64,000 nucleotides of DNA from Apium graveolens (Eukaryota; Streptophyta; Magnoliopsida; Apiales; Apiaceae). The stretch is taken from NCBI RefSeq assembly GCF_009905375.1, contig NW_027417544.1, forward strand, positions 62,001 to 126,000. The letters run 5' to 3'. Positions 1 to 12,341 of the stretch are shown here, in pieces; position 1 is the stretch's first letter; each line of letters starts with the position of its first letter. The notes under the pieces are model-generated. The model had not been told where the DNA came from and did no database searches. It saw only the letters and a program-made list of their open reading frames with translations. Position numbers and translations under genes: made by a program.

Positions 1-10
1 TAAAAAGATA

Positions 11-31
11 TGTAAAATTATTAATTTTACA
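11..31. repeat. 21-bp perfect palindrome at unit start
   Basis: TGTAAAATTA, a central T, then TAATTTTACA form a perfect 10+1+10 inverted repeat. The same palindrome recurs at about 28965-28985 and 57535-57555, at the equivalent place in units 2 and 7. It lies about 860 bp upstream of the copia PBS-like site. No function is inferred; it is a useful landmark for aligning units. Confidence 0.8.
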
Positions 32-559
32 TGAACAAAGTTCAAAAAACATGTATTATAGGATGCGGTATATTCTACTAAGTTTGGCCTAAGATTTTAA
101 GTAATTCATCATTTATATTGACTTTGGTATGAAATGACTATTATCATTTACATTACTTATATTTTGTACTCCATATTTTTTATAGTTCTTTGAGTAATTT
201 TAATCCATATTAGTTATTTGAATAAACATTTCTTTTCTTACAAATATTTTAAAAAAATATAAAAAACTAATAAGATCACCAAATTCGGAGAAAAACTATT
301 AAAAAAGGAGATCAAAATTTAAATTCAAAGTTTGTCAAATCCCAGAACATACCTCATTTTTTGTCCAAAGGCTGAACCTACCGATGTCGGTGGGAATTGA
401 GTTCTGATTTCGTGAAAATTAAAAAATGGCTTATAACCTTCAAAAAATTTGGTGTCAAAAGTTGATGATATTAGTATATAACTATCACATTTTTTCCATT
501 AGTATTTCATATGAGAGTTTAACAAAAATGACCTCATAGAATACTTCTCATCAACATTG

Positions 560-874
560 TTCATATTAGTATTTTTTTGATATTATAGCATATGTATTGG
601 GATTCCTTATTGATTTTATCTTTATATTGATTTTTTAAGTGTGCAGTATATAAGGAGAAATTAGGTTAACACTAGTAGGTTAAAACCGGTGCATTTATTT
701 TATCATACACATAACCTACAAGCTCTCAAGATATTTGCTCATCTTGAGCTAGAGAATTTTGTAATAAGTTTTTATTCAATAATATAAAAACTATTCTTCA
801 TTATTGAGTACATAATTGGATTTGATTGTTATAATTATATTGACCCCCTCTATAGGTAATTAAAGGCCTAAAAA
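560..874 (+). repeat. Degraded 3' part of a copia 5' LTR (unit 1)
   Basis: This stretch lies directly upstream of a PBS-like site and of the gag relic, where a 5' LTR should end. It contains a TATA-like TATATAAG at 647-654 within GTGCAGTATATAAG, followed about 200 bp later by the PBS. The start of the LTR cannot be placed, because no matching 3' LTR or clear TG terminus was found. The same block is present in every unit (for example 29800-30110, 33340-33617, 58380-58641), so it moved with the segment. Inference only. Confidence 0.45.
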
Positions 875-887
875 TTGATATCAAAGC
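875..887 (+). other. PBS-like site (tRNA-iMet type) of copia relic, unit 1
   Basis: TTGATATCAAAGC differs at two positions from the common plant copia PBS TGGTATCAGAGC, complementary to the initiator-methionine tRNA 3' end. It sits about 40 bp before the gag relic, the normal spacing. Equivalent sites are near 30112, 33618 and 58642. Confidence 0.6.
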
Positions 888-926
888 TTCGTGTTTATAT
901 AAAATCACTTTAAGATCCACAAGCAG

Positions 927-1738
927 ATAATGAAACTCAACAAAATGTTCGGTCACCATTAGCCATAAATCAAATCAACAACAATCTGAGCAGATATGAA
1001 ACCCTCAAATTTCCAATTTTGAAAATTAATGAATATCATTTCTGTAAAGTTGAGATGACTATATGTCTGGAGGTAACACATCTTGAATACTGGAAGGGAT
1101 TTATGATGGACCTCATTATCCCATGAAACTGGTTGTTGCTATTTGTGGTCAAAAAAAAATGGAAAAGTTGGACATTTTCGCTTAACAATCTAGACAGTGT
1201 GATGTCCCCTAGGTTTAGGTTTATTGGATGCAAAACAACCAAGGAAATTTGAGCCACTTTGATGGTTAAGTGTAAGGCACAACCGCTATGAAGAAGATTC
1301 GAAGGACAATACTCAATCACCAGTATGAGCACTTTGACTCAAAAGTTGATGAGTCTTTGTTTGAAATCTATGATATATTTCAGAAATTGTTGAATGATTT
1401 GTCACTTGTTGACATAGAGTATGATCCAGCACATTCAAACTTGAAGGTTCTTCTTGCACGTCCTCAAAAGTGTGACTTGAAAGTTATATCAATAAGGGAT
1501 AATTATGATCTTGAAGACACATCTCTAGTTAAGATATATGGAATTCTGAAAACTAATGACCCGGAGATGGAGTAGAAAAGTAAGACGAAATACGACAAGA
1601 CATATTTCTCTCACGGTAGAGGAAAAACAAGAGAGAAATTTGCAAGAAATAACCATTTCAAAATGAAAGTCCATGATTTTATAGTCTGACACTGAGTCTC
1701 AAATACTCATGATCGCTTACAAAATTATTCACGAAGTG
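927..1738 (+). pseudogene. gag: Ty1/copia gag relic, unit 1, 5' part
   Basis: This is the N-terminal and middle part of a copia-type gag (UBN2-like domain) with several stops and frameshifts and no start codon. Recognisable motifs are ETQQNV, RYETLKFPI, then, in a later open stretch at 1288-1575, FQKLLNDLSLVDIEYD, NLKVLLA, IRDNYDLEDTSLVKIYGIL and PEME. These match the conserved C-terminal half of plant copia gag (consensus like LNxLSLVG...L..LP..WD.K...IRD.Y.L....L.ELYGILKT.E.EM). The EMEQ position reads as a TAG stop. The gag continues after the inserted array at 18540. No protease, integrase or reverse transcriptase follows, so this is a gag-only remnant. Confidence 0.85.
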
Positions 1739-1743
1739 AAATT
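1739..1743. repeat. Target-site duplication AAATT, left copy
   Basis: AAATT immediately precedes the first LTR terminus TGTAATACC. The uninterrupted gag in other units reads GAACTGAAATTGATCATGG, which contains a single AAATT at this point, so it is the empty site. Confidence 0.9.
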
Positions 1744-3594
1744 TGTAATACCCCAACTTTTCAGAAAATAGTTATACTTAAATATTCACCTAAAACTCCA
1801 AATTAAATTCATAATAAGAATAAGTTTCTAGTTTTTCATAAAATTCTAAAATCCCAGACAGAAATAAAATCATCTAAGCTGAAAATAAAGCAAATCTTGG
1901 GAGATGCAGCTCTAATACAAACATAATGACTAAAATATTGTTCCAAAGCATCCACCTTTAAGATGTCACAAAAGCAAAGCACCTGAAAATTTGTGAGTAA
2001 TGAGCTAAAAGCCCAACAAGAAAACAGTTAGTGACACAGTATCAAAAGTTCATAATTTCTGTCAATAATTCGCCCCTTACTAAGGTATCATAGAGTGTGC
2101 ACTCCCGAAGTCATAAGTAGCACTTCCTAGTAAGGTATCAAAGGCTAGTTCCGGAACTATAAGCAATTACTAATTGCTTAAGTCAGCTCACTGGGAATTC
2201 TTATTTTTAAAACAGGTACTTATCCATAAATTTTAAAACAAAAGCAGTGCAAAAATATTTAAAAGATTTTAAAATAAATAAAGTGTGAAGAGTTAACTTA
2301 CCTTAATAGCAATATCTCCCAAATTATGTTGCCAAAATGAACCTAGACATATATAATATTTAACATGTACATGCCACTAAGCTAACCACACTTTAACTTT
2401 ATAAAGCTTAACCCATAATAACAATTAAATGTCACTACAAGTAACAAAATAAATTAATATTGACATATAAATACGACCATTCTCATATAATAGTTCAAAA
2501 TAGTGTACTAACAAATAAAAAAAACTCAACACTTAAATACATTATATATAATAATAATAAATCAAATATATGTAAACTATTTAAATTCAGAATAAAATAG
2601 ATGTACATTTAATATTTACTATCTATATAATCCTTAAAATAAAATAACAAAGATAAATAAAATAGGTAACATATGCTTATGATTATGCAAGTGGACAAAA
2701 TATAAATATTGGTGTATAAAATTTTCATACCCTTACGTGTGAAAATATCATTATACAAAATAAGTATAATCAATTTAATAAATGAGCATATATTTAATTT
2801 GTGCACTAATCTAAATGCATATCTAAATCAAACATATATTTAACATATAACATATGAATTATTATGCATGCACAAAACACGTAATTATAAACATAAATTC
2901 ATGCATTAAATATTTACAAAAAATATGGTGATTATTAACAAAAACATTTAATAATCAACATCAAACTAAATGATTAAATTAATTAAACTATAGTGTTATA
3001 CATATAACCATGGAACTAAATAATAAAATAAACTAATAACAAGTGAATTATAATAGTCATACATAAGTTCACAAAAATGTAATATAATTATATATATATA
3101 TATATATAGAAGTATGCAATAAATATGTAAAATACATAAGTAAAAATATAGGAAATAGAACGTACTTGAAAAGAGAAAATATTATACAGAGATAAAATGA
3201 CTAATACTCCCATTCAATGGGTTAGTGGGTAGGTGATCACAAATTTAAACAAACATTATCTCTTTGTTAACATGTAGTGTTTGACTGAGTTTTTCAAATA
3301 CACATAACACGTACTAATAAATATACACATCATAACTACACCTATTATTAAATTCTAGTGATAAAATAAATATATATTAAATTAAAATTATGCACATATA
3401 AATTAAAACAATTTTTTTAACCTTACTTAAATATTTTAGATAACTAGAACTGTTTATTTTTAATATAAAAATACGCGTCTTTAGATTTAATAAAAAATCT
3501 ATATAATAAAATATTATTTTTCTTATATAACCAAATAATTAAAAATGCGAAAAATGTATATATATATATAATTACAAAAATCATGGTTATTATA
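1744..3594 (-). repeat. TRIM-like LTR 1 (outermost, 1.85 kb)
   Basis: It runs from TGTAATACCCC at the left to GGTTATTATA at the right. The terminal CA (minus strand TG) has mutated to TA, a change shared with LTR 3. It contains a (TA)n run near 3091-3109 and another near 3557-3570. Its right part, from about 3130, is almost identical to LTR 3 at an offset of 3224 bp. Confidence 0.85.
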
Positions 3595-3800
3595 TTCTAC
3601 TCTCCTTAAAAAAATTTGGTCCCCAAATTTAAACATATCAAAAACATTTAATGATACCAAAAATATTTCTGCATCGAGAAAGTCTGAAAATATTTAACCA
3701 AAAAAAAATAAAAGTAGTTTTTTTTGGAAACCCAAATAACTAAACTCATAACTCTAAAAGGGAAGTCTACACGAAGCTAACCTAGGCTCTCAATACCAAC
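3595..3800 (-). other. TRIM-like internal segment 1 (206 bp)
   Basis: Purine tract at the left (plus strand TTCTACTCTCCTTAA) and PBS at the right (plus strand GGCTCTCAATACCAAC, one mismatch in the CAGAGC core). It includes the near-palindrome AAATTTGGTCCCCAAATTT at about 3613-3631. Nearly identical to internal segment 3. Confidence 0.85.
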
Positions 3801-4906
3801 TGTAATAGGCCAACTTTTCAGAAAATAGTTATACTTAAATATTCACCTAAAACTCCAAACTAAATCCATAATAAGAATAAGTTTCTAGTTTTTCATAAAA
3901 TTCTAAAATCCCATAAAGAAATAAAATCATCTAAGCTGAAAATAAAGTAAATCTTGGAAGACTTATACTTAAATATTCAGCTAAAACTCCAAACTAAATC
4001 CATAATAAGAATAAGTTTCTAGTTTTTCATAAAATTCTAAAATCCCATAAAGAAATAAAATTATCTAAGCTGAAAATAAAGTAAATCTTGGGAGACGCAG
4101 CTCCAATACAAACATAATCACTAAAATATTGTTCCAAAACATCCAGTTTTAATATATCGCAAAAGCTAACCACCTGAAAATTTGTGAGTAATGATCGAAG
4201 AGCCAGCAAGAAAACAGTTCTACACTAGTGGATCAAGTATCATAATTTTATAAAACAAAAATCATTTTCCAACATCCATATACATAAGATATAAAATTCC
4301 AGAGCTCGTTAAGACCACAAATACCTGGTGACACAATATCAAAAGTTCATAACCCTAGTAAGGTATGAAAGGCTAGTTCCGGAACTATAGGCAATTACTA
4401 ACTGGTTACTGAGAATTCTTATTTGTAAAACAGGGTACTTCATCCATAAATTTTAAAACAAAAGCAGTATAAGTTAACTTACCTTAATAGCAATATCTCT
4501 CAAATTATGTTACCAAAATGAACCTACACATACACACATACACTTAATATAATAATCAGAATGTTAACATGTACATGCCACTAAGCTAACCACACTTTAA
4601 CTTTATAAAGCTTAACACATAATAACAATTAAATGTCACTACAAGTAACAAAATAAATTCATAAATTCTAGTGATAAAATAAATATATATTAAATTAAAA
4701 TTATGCACATATAAATTAAAACAATTTTTTTAACTTTAATTAAATATTTTAGATAACTAGAAATGTTTATTTTTAATATAAAAATACACGTCTTTAGATT
4801 AATAACAAATCTATATAATAAAATATTATTTTTCTTATATAACCAAATAATTAAAAATACGAAAAATGTATATATATATATAATTACAAAAATCATGGTT
4901 ATTACA
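3801..4906 (-). repeat. TRIM-like LTR 2 (short form, 1.1 kb)
   Basis: This copy has intact TG/CA ends but lacks roughly 0.85-0.9 kb present in long LTRs. The deletion point is near 4658, where AAATAAATTCATAAATTCTAG joins sequences normally far apart. At its left end about 130 bp is duplicated, so the block TACTTAAATATTCA...AATCTTGG appears twice (from about 3833 and about 3966). Confidence 0.85.
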
Positions 4907-5043
4907 TTGTACTCTCCTTAAAAAAATTTGGTCCCCAAATTTAAACAACCAAAAAAAATAAAAGTAGTTTTTTTTGGAAACGCAAATAACTAAACTTATA
5001 ACTCTAAAAGGGCAGGAAGCTAATCTAGGCTCTGAATACCAAC
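4907..5043 (-). other. TRIM-like internal segment 2 (137 bp, shortened)
   Basis: It keeps the purine tract and a PBS with the CTCTGAATACCAA core, but about 70 bp of the middle is lost compared with internal segment 1. The block between the AAATTTGG/CCAAATTT palindrome and the AACCAAAAAAAATAAAAG stretch is missing. Confidence 0.85.
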
Positions 5044-6818
5044 TGTAATACGCCAACTTTTTAAAAAATAGTTATACCTAAGCTGAAAATAAAGCAAATC
5101 TTGGGAGACGCAGCTCCAATACAAACATAATCACTAAAATATTGTTCCAAAGCATCCAGCTTTAAGATGTCGCAAAACTAAGCACCTGAAAATTTGTGAG
5201 TAATGAGCCAAGAGCCCAGCAAGAAAATAGTTCTACATTAGTCGATCAAGTATCATAATTTTATAAAATAAAAATCATTTTTCGACATCCATATGACATA
5301 AGATATAAAATTCCACAGCTGGTTAAGGCCACAAATACCTGGTGACACAGTATCAAAAGTTCATAACCCTAGTAAGGTATGAAAGGCTAGTTCGGGAACT
5401 ATAGGCAATTACTAACTGGTTCATAAGTCAGAGCTCACTGGGAATTCTTATTTGTAAAACAGGGTACTTCATCCATAAATTTTAAAACAAAAGCAGTATA
5501 AGTTAACTTACCTTAATAGCAATATCTGTCAAATTATGTTGCCAAAATGAACCTACACATACACACATACACTTAATATAATAATCAGAATGTTAACATG
5601 TACATGCCACTAAGCTAACCACACTTTAACTTTATAAAGCTTAACCCATAATAACAATTAAATTTCACTAGAAGTAACAAAATAAATTCATATTGACATA
5701 TAAATACCACCATTATCATATAATAGTTCAAAATACTGTACCGACAAATAAAAAAAACTCAACACTTAAATACATTATATATAATAATAATAAATCAAGT
5801 ATATGTAAACTATTTAAATTCAGAATAAAATAGATGTACATTTAATATTTACTATCTATATAATCCTTAAAATAAAATAACAAAGATAAATAAAATAGGT
5901 AACATATGCTTATAATTATGCAAGTGGACAAAATATAAATATTGGTGTATAAAATTTTCATAACCTTAGGTGTGAAAATATCATTATACAAAATAAGTAT
6001 AATCAATTTAATAAATTAGCATATATTTAATTGGTGCACTAATCTAAATGCATATCTAAATCAAACATATATTTAACATATAACATATAAATTATTATGC
6101 ATGCCCAAAACACGTAATTAAAAACATAAATTCATGCATTAAATATTTACAAAAAAAATTGTGATTATTAACTAAAACATTTAATAATCAACATCAAACT
6201 AAATGATTAAATTAAGTAAACTATAGTGTTATACACATAACCATGGATCTAAATAATAAAATAAACTAATAACAATTGAATTCGAATATTCATACATAAG
6301 TTCAGAAAAATGTAATTATATATATATATAGAAGTATGCAATAAACATGTAAAATACATAAGTAAAAATATAGGAAATAGAACGTACTTGAAAAGAGAAA
6401 ATATTATACAGAGATAAAATGACTAATACTCCCATTCAATGGGTTAGTGGGTAGGTGATCACAAATTTAAACAAACATTATCTCTTTGTTAACATGTAGT
6501 GTTTGACTGAGTTTTTCAAATACACATAACACGTACTAATAAATATACACATCATAACTACACCTATTATTAAATTCTAGTGATAAAATAAATATATATT
6601 AAATTAAAATTATGCACATATAAATTAAAACAATTTTTTTAACCTTACTTAAATATTTTAGATAACTAGAACTGTTTATTTTTAATATAAAAATACGCGT
6701 CTTTAGATTTAATAAAAAATCTATATAATAAAATATTATTTTTCTTATATAACCAAATAATTAAAAATGCGAAAAATGTATATATATATATATAATTACA
6801 AAAATCATGGTTATTATA
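5044..6818 (-). repeat. TRIM-like LTR 3 (1.78 kb)
   Basis: Long form whose right end carries the TA instead of CA terminus seen in LTR 1. Its left part matches LTR 5 at an offset of about 3222 bp and its right part matches LTR 1, so it straddles the border of the 3.2-kb duplication. Confidence 0.85.
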
Positions 6819-7024
6819 TTCTACTCTCCTTAAAAAAATTTGGTCCCCAAATTTAAACATATCAAAAACATTTAATGATACCAAAAATATTTCTGCATCG
6901 AGAAAGTCTGAAAATATTTAACCAAAAAAAAATAAAAGTAGTTTTTTTTGGAAACCCAAATAACTAAACTCATAACTCTAAAAGGGAAGTCTACACGAAG
7001 CTAACCTAGGCTCTCAATACCAAC
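6819..7024 (-). other. TRIM-like internal segment 3 (206 bp)
   Basis: Copy of internal segment 1 at an offset of 3224 bp, with the same CTCTCAATACC variant in the PBS and the same purine tract. Confidence 0.85.
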
Positions 7025-8128
7025 TGTAATAGGCCAACTTTTCAGAAAATAGTTATACTTAAATATTCACCTAAAACTCCAAACTAAATCCATAATAAGA
7101 ATAAGTTTCTAGTTTTTCATAAAATTCTAAAATCCCATAAAGAAATAAAATCATCTAAGCTGAAAATAAAGTAAATCTTGGAAGACTTATACTTAAATAT
7201 TCAGCTAAAACTCCAAACTAAATCCATAATAAGAATAAGTTTCTAGTTTTTCATAAAATTCTAAAATCCCATAAAGAAATAAAATTATCTAAGCTGAAAA
7301 TAAAGTAAATCTTGGGAGACGCAGCTCCAATACAAACATAATCACTAAAATATTGTTCCAAAACATCCAGTTTTAATATATCGCAAAAGCTAACCACCTG
7401 AAAATTTGTGAGTAATGATCGAAGAGCCAGCAAGAAAACAGTTCTACACTAGTGGATCAAGTATCATAATTTTATAAAACAAAAATCATTTTCCAACATC
7501 CATATACATAAGATATAAAATTCCAGAGCTCGTTAAGGCCACAAATACCTGGTGACACAATATCAAAAGTTCATAACCCTAGTAAGGTATGAAAGGCTAG
7601 TTCCGGAACTATAGGCAATTACTAACTGGTTACTGAGAATTCTTATTTGTAAAACAGGGTACTTCATCCATAAATTTTAAAACAAAAGCAGTATAAGTTA
7701 ACTTACCTTAATAGCAATATCTCTCAAATTATGTTACCAAAATGAACCTACACATACACACATACACTTAATATAATAATCAGAATGTTAACATGTACAT
7801 GCCACTAAGCTAACCACACTTTAACTTTATAAAGCTTAACCCATAATAACAATTAAATGTCACTACAAGTAACAAAATAAATTCATAAATTCTAGTGATA
7901 AAATAAATATATATTAAATTAAAATTATGCACATATAAATTAAAACAATTTTTTTAACTTTAATTAAATATTTTAGATAACTAGAAATGTTTATTTTTAA
8001 TATAAAAATACACGTCTTTAGATTAATAACAAATCTATATAATAAAATATTATTTTTCTTATATAACCAAATAATTAAAAATACGAAAAATGTATATATA
8101 TATAATTACAAAAATTATGGTTATTACA
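7025..8128 (-). repeat. TRIM-like LTR 4 (short form, 1.1 kb)
   Basis: Duplicate of LTR 2, sharing its 0.85-kb deletion and its 130-bp left-end duplication. It differs by only a few bases, including one TA unit fewer in the microsatellite near 8095 and TTATGG for TCATGG at 8115. Confidence 0.85.
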
Positions 8129-8265
8129 TTGTACTCTCCTTAAAAAAATTTGGTCCCCAAATTTAAACAACCAAAAAAAATAAAAGTAGTTTTTTTTGGA
8201 AACGCAAATAACTAAACTTATAACTCTAAAAGGGCAGGAAGCTAATCTAGGCTCTGAATACCAAC
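8129..8265 (-). other. TRIM-like internal segment 4 (137 bp, shortened)
   Basis: Duplicate of internal segment 2 with the same internal loss. PBS and purine tract are both kept. Confidence 0.85.
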
Positions 8266-10069
8266 TGTAATACGCCAACTTTTCAAAAAATAGTTATACC
8301 TAAGCTGAAAATAAAGCAAATCTTGGGAGACGCAGCTCCAATACAAACATAATCACTAAAATATTGTTCCAAAGCATCCAGCTTTAAGATGTCGCAAAAG
8401 TAAGCACCTGAAAATTTGTGAGTAATGAGCCAAGAGCCCAGCAAGAAAATAGTTCTACATTAGTCGATCAAGTATCATAATTTTATAAAATAAAAATCAT
8501 TTTTCGACATCCATATGACATAAGATATAAAATTCCACAGCTGGTTAAGGCCACAAATACCTGGTGACACAGTATCAAAAGTTCATAACCCTAGTAAGGT
8601 ATGAAAGGCTAGTTCGGGAACTATAGGCAATTACTAACTGGTTCATAAGTCAGAGCTCACTGGGAATTCTTATTTGTAAAACAGGGTACTTCATCCATAA
8701 ATTTTAAAACAAAAGCAGTATAAGTTAACTTACCTTAATAGCAATATCTGTCAAATTATGTTGCCAAAATGAACCTACACATACACACATACACTTAATA
8801 TAATAATCAGAATGTTAACATGTACATGCCACTAAGCTAACCACACTTTAACTTTATAAAGCTTAACCCATAATAACAATTAAATTTCACTAGAAGTAAC
8901 AAAATAAATTCATATTGACATATAAATACCACCATTATCATATAATAGTTCAAAATACTGTACCGACAAATAAAAAAAACTCAACACTTAAATACATTAT
9001 ATATAATAATAATAAATCAAGTATATGTAAACTATTTAAATTCAGAATAAAATAGATGTACATTTAATATTTACTATTTATATAATCCTTAAAATAAAAT
9101 AACAAAGATAAATAAAATAAGTAACATATGCTTATAATTATGCAAGTGGACAAAATATAAATATTGGTGTATAAAATTTTCATAACCTTACGTGTGAAAA
9201 TATCATTATACAAAATAAGTATAATCAATTTAATAAATTAGCATATATTTAATTGGTGCACTAATCTAAATGCATATCTAAATCAAACATATATTTAACA
9301 TATAACATATAAATTATTATGCATGCCCAAAACACGTAATTAAAAACATAAATTCATGCATTAAATATTTACAAAAAAAATTGTGATTATTAACTAAAAC
9401 ATTTAATAATCAACATCAAACTAAATGATTAAATTAAGTAAACTATAGTGTTATACACATAACCATGGATCTAAATAATAAAATAAACTAATAACAATTG
9501 AATTCGAATATTCATACATAAGTTCAGAAAAATGTAATTATATATATATATATAGAAGTATGCAATAAACATGTAAAATACATAAGTAAAAATATAGGAA
9601 ATAGAACGTACCTGAAAAGAGAAGACAGAGATAAAATGATATGCTAAAAGCCTATTTATACACAAGATGGTTCAACTAATACTCAGATTCAATGGGTTAG
9701 TGGGTAAGTGATCACAAATTTAAACAAACATTATCTATTTGTTAACATGTAGTGTTTGACTGAGTTTTTTAAATACACATAACACATACTAATAAATATA
9801 CACAGCATAACTACACCTATTATTAAATTCTAGTGATAAAATAAATATATATTAAATTAAAATTATGCACATATAAATTAAAACAATTTTTTAAACCTTA
9901 CTTAAATACTTTAGATAACTAGAAATGTTTATTTTTAATATAAAAATACGCGTCTTTAGATTTAATAACAAATCTATATAATAAAATACTATTTTTCTTA
10001 TATAACCAAATAATTAAAAATGCGAAAAATGTATATATATATATAATTACAAAAATCATGGTTATTACA
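8266..10069 (-). repeat. TRIM-like LTR 5 (1.8 kb)
   Basis: Long form with intact TATTACA end. Its left two-thirds duplicate LTR 3. From about 9610 (ACGTACCTGAAAAGAGAAGACAG) it diverges and resembles LTRs 6-9, marking the end of the 3.2-kb duplication. Confidence 0.85.
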
Positions 10070-10266
10070 TTCTACCCTCCTTAAAAAAATTTGGTCCCCA
10101 AATTTAAACATACCAAAAAATTTAATGATACCAAAATTATTTTTGCATTGAGAAAGTCAGAAAATATTTAACCAAAAAAAATATAAGTAATTTTTTTTGG
10201 AAACACAAATAACTAAACTCATAACTCTAAAAGGGCAGGAAGTTAACCTAGGCTCTAAATACCAAC
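10070..10266 (-). other. TRIM-like internal segment 5 (197 bp)
   Basis: Purine tract AAGGAGGGTAGAA on the minus strand and a PBS with one change (plus strand GGCTCTAAATACCAAC). Closest to internal segment 7. Confidence 0.85.
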
Positions 10267-12134
10267 TGTAATACCCCAACTTTTCAGAAAATAGTTATAT
10301 TTAAATATTCAGCTAAAACTCCAAATTAAATCCATAATAAGAATAAGTTTCTAGTTTTTCATAAAATTCTAAAATCCCACACAGAAATAAAATCTTATAA
10401 GCTGAAAATAAAGCAAATCTTGGTAGAAGCAGCTCCAATACAAAGATAATCACTAAAATATTGTTCCAAAGCATTGAGTTTTAAGATGTAGCAAAAGCTA
10501 ATCACCTCAAAATTTGTGAGTAATGAGCCAAAAACCCATAAAGAAAACATTTCTACACTATTGGATCAAGTATCATAATTTTATAAAACAAAAACCATTT
10601 TCCAAAATCCAAATGACATAAGATATAAAATTCCACAGGTGGTTAATGCCACAAGTACCTGGTGACACTGTATCCGGAACTATATGCAATTACTAACTTG
10701 CTGCTAATTTTTATTTGTAAAACGAGGTCCTTCATCCATAAATTTTAAAACAAAAGCAGTGAAAAAATATTTAAGATATTTTAAAATAAATAAAGTGTGA
10801 AGAGTTAACTTACCTTAATAGCAATATCTCCTAAAATTATGTTGCCAAAATGAACCTAGACATACACACATACACTTAATATAATAATCAGAATGTTAAC
10901 ATATACATGCCACTAAGCTAACCACACTTTAACTTTATAAAGCTTAACCCATAATAATAATTAAATGTCACTACAAGTAACAAAATAAATTCATATTGAC
11001 ATATAAATACGACCATTCTCATATAATAGTTCAAAATAGTGTACCGACAAATAAAAAAAACTAAACACTTAAATACATTATATATAATAATAATAAATCA
11101 AGTATTTGTAAACTATTTAAATTCAGAATAAAATAGATATACATTTAATATTTACTATCTATATAATCCTTAAAATAAAATAACAAAGATAAATAAAATA
11201 GGTAACATATGCTTATGATTATGCAAGTGGACAAGATATAAATATTGGTGTATAAAATTTTCATAACCTTACTGAAAATATCATTATACAAAATAAGTAT
11301 AATCAATTTAATAAATGAGCATATATTTAATTGGTGCACTAATCTAAATGCATATCTAAATTAAACATATATTTAACATATAACATATGAATTATTATGC
11401 ATGCACAAAACACGTAATTATAAACATAAATTCATGCATTAAATATTTATAAAAAAATAGTGATTATTAACTAAAACATTTAATAATCAACATCAAACTA
11501 AATGATTAAATTAAGTAAACTATAGTGTTATACACATTACCATGGAACTAAATAATAAAATAAACTAATAACAAATGAATTAGAATAGTCATACATAAGT
11601 TAACAAAAATGTAATTTAATTATATATATATAGAAGTATGCAATAAACATATAAAATACATAAGTAAAAATATAGAAAACAGAGAAGATGTTATACAGAG
11701 ATAAAATTATATGCTAATAGCCTATTTATACACAAGTTAGTTACTAATACTCCGATTCAATGGGTTAGTGGTACGTGATCACAAATTTAAACAAACATTA
11801 TCTCTTTGTTAACATGTAGTGTTTGACTGAGTTTTTCAAATACACATCACACGTATTAATAAATATACACAACATAGCTACACCTATTATTAAATTCTAG
11901 TGATAAAATACATATATATTAAATTAAAATTATGCACATATAAATTAAAACAATTTTTTTAACCTTACTTAAATATTTTAGATAACTAGAAATGTTTATT
12001 TTTAATATAAAAATACGCGTCTTTAGATTTAATAACAAATCTATATAATAAAATATTATTTTTATTATAACGAAATAATTAAAAATGCGAAAAATGTATA
12101 TATATATATAATTACAAAAATCATGGTTATTACA
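10267..12134 (-). repeat. TRIM-like LTR 6 (type A of the right-hand dimers)
   Basis: It shares diagnostic variants with LTR 8: GGTAGAAGCAGCTCCAATACAAAG, GCATTGAGTTTTAAGATGTAGC and ACACTGTATCCGGAAC. It lacks the 80-bp duplication of LTRs 7 and 9 and keeps the full AATATTTACTATCTATATAATCC region that they have lost. Confidence 0.85.
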
Positions 12135-12341
12135 TTCTACCCTCATTAAAAAAATTTGGTCCCCAAATTTAAACATACCAAAAATATTTAATGATACCAA
12201 AAATATTTATGCATCGAGAAACTCAGAAAATATTTAACCAAAAAAAAAAAAGTAGGTTTTTTTTTTGGAAACCCAAATAACTAAACTCATAACTCTAAAA
12301 GGGCAGTCTACTGGAAGCTAATCTAGGTTCAGAATACCAAC
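12135..12341 (-). other. TRIM-like internal segment 6 (207 bp)
   Basis: Resembles internal segment 8. It carries a CATTAAAAAAATTTGG variant in the purine-tract side (minus strand AATGAGGGTAGAA) and a changed PBS (plus strand GGTTCAGAATACCAAC). Confidence 0.85.
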
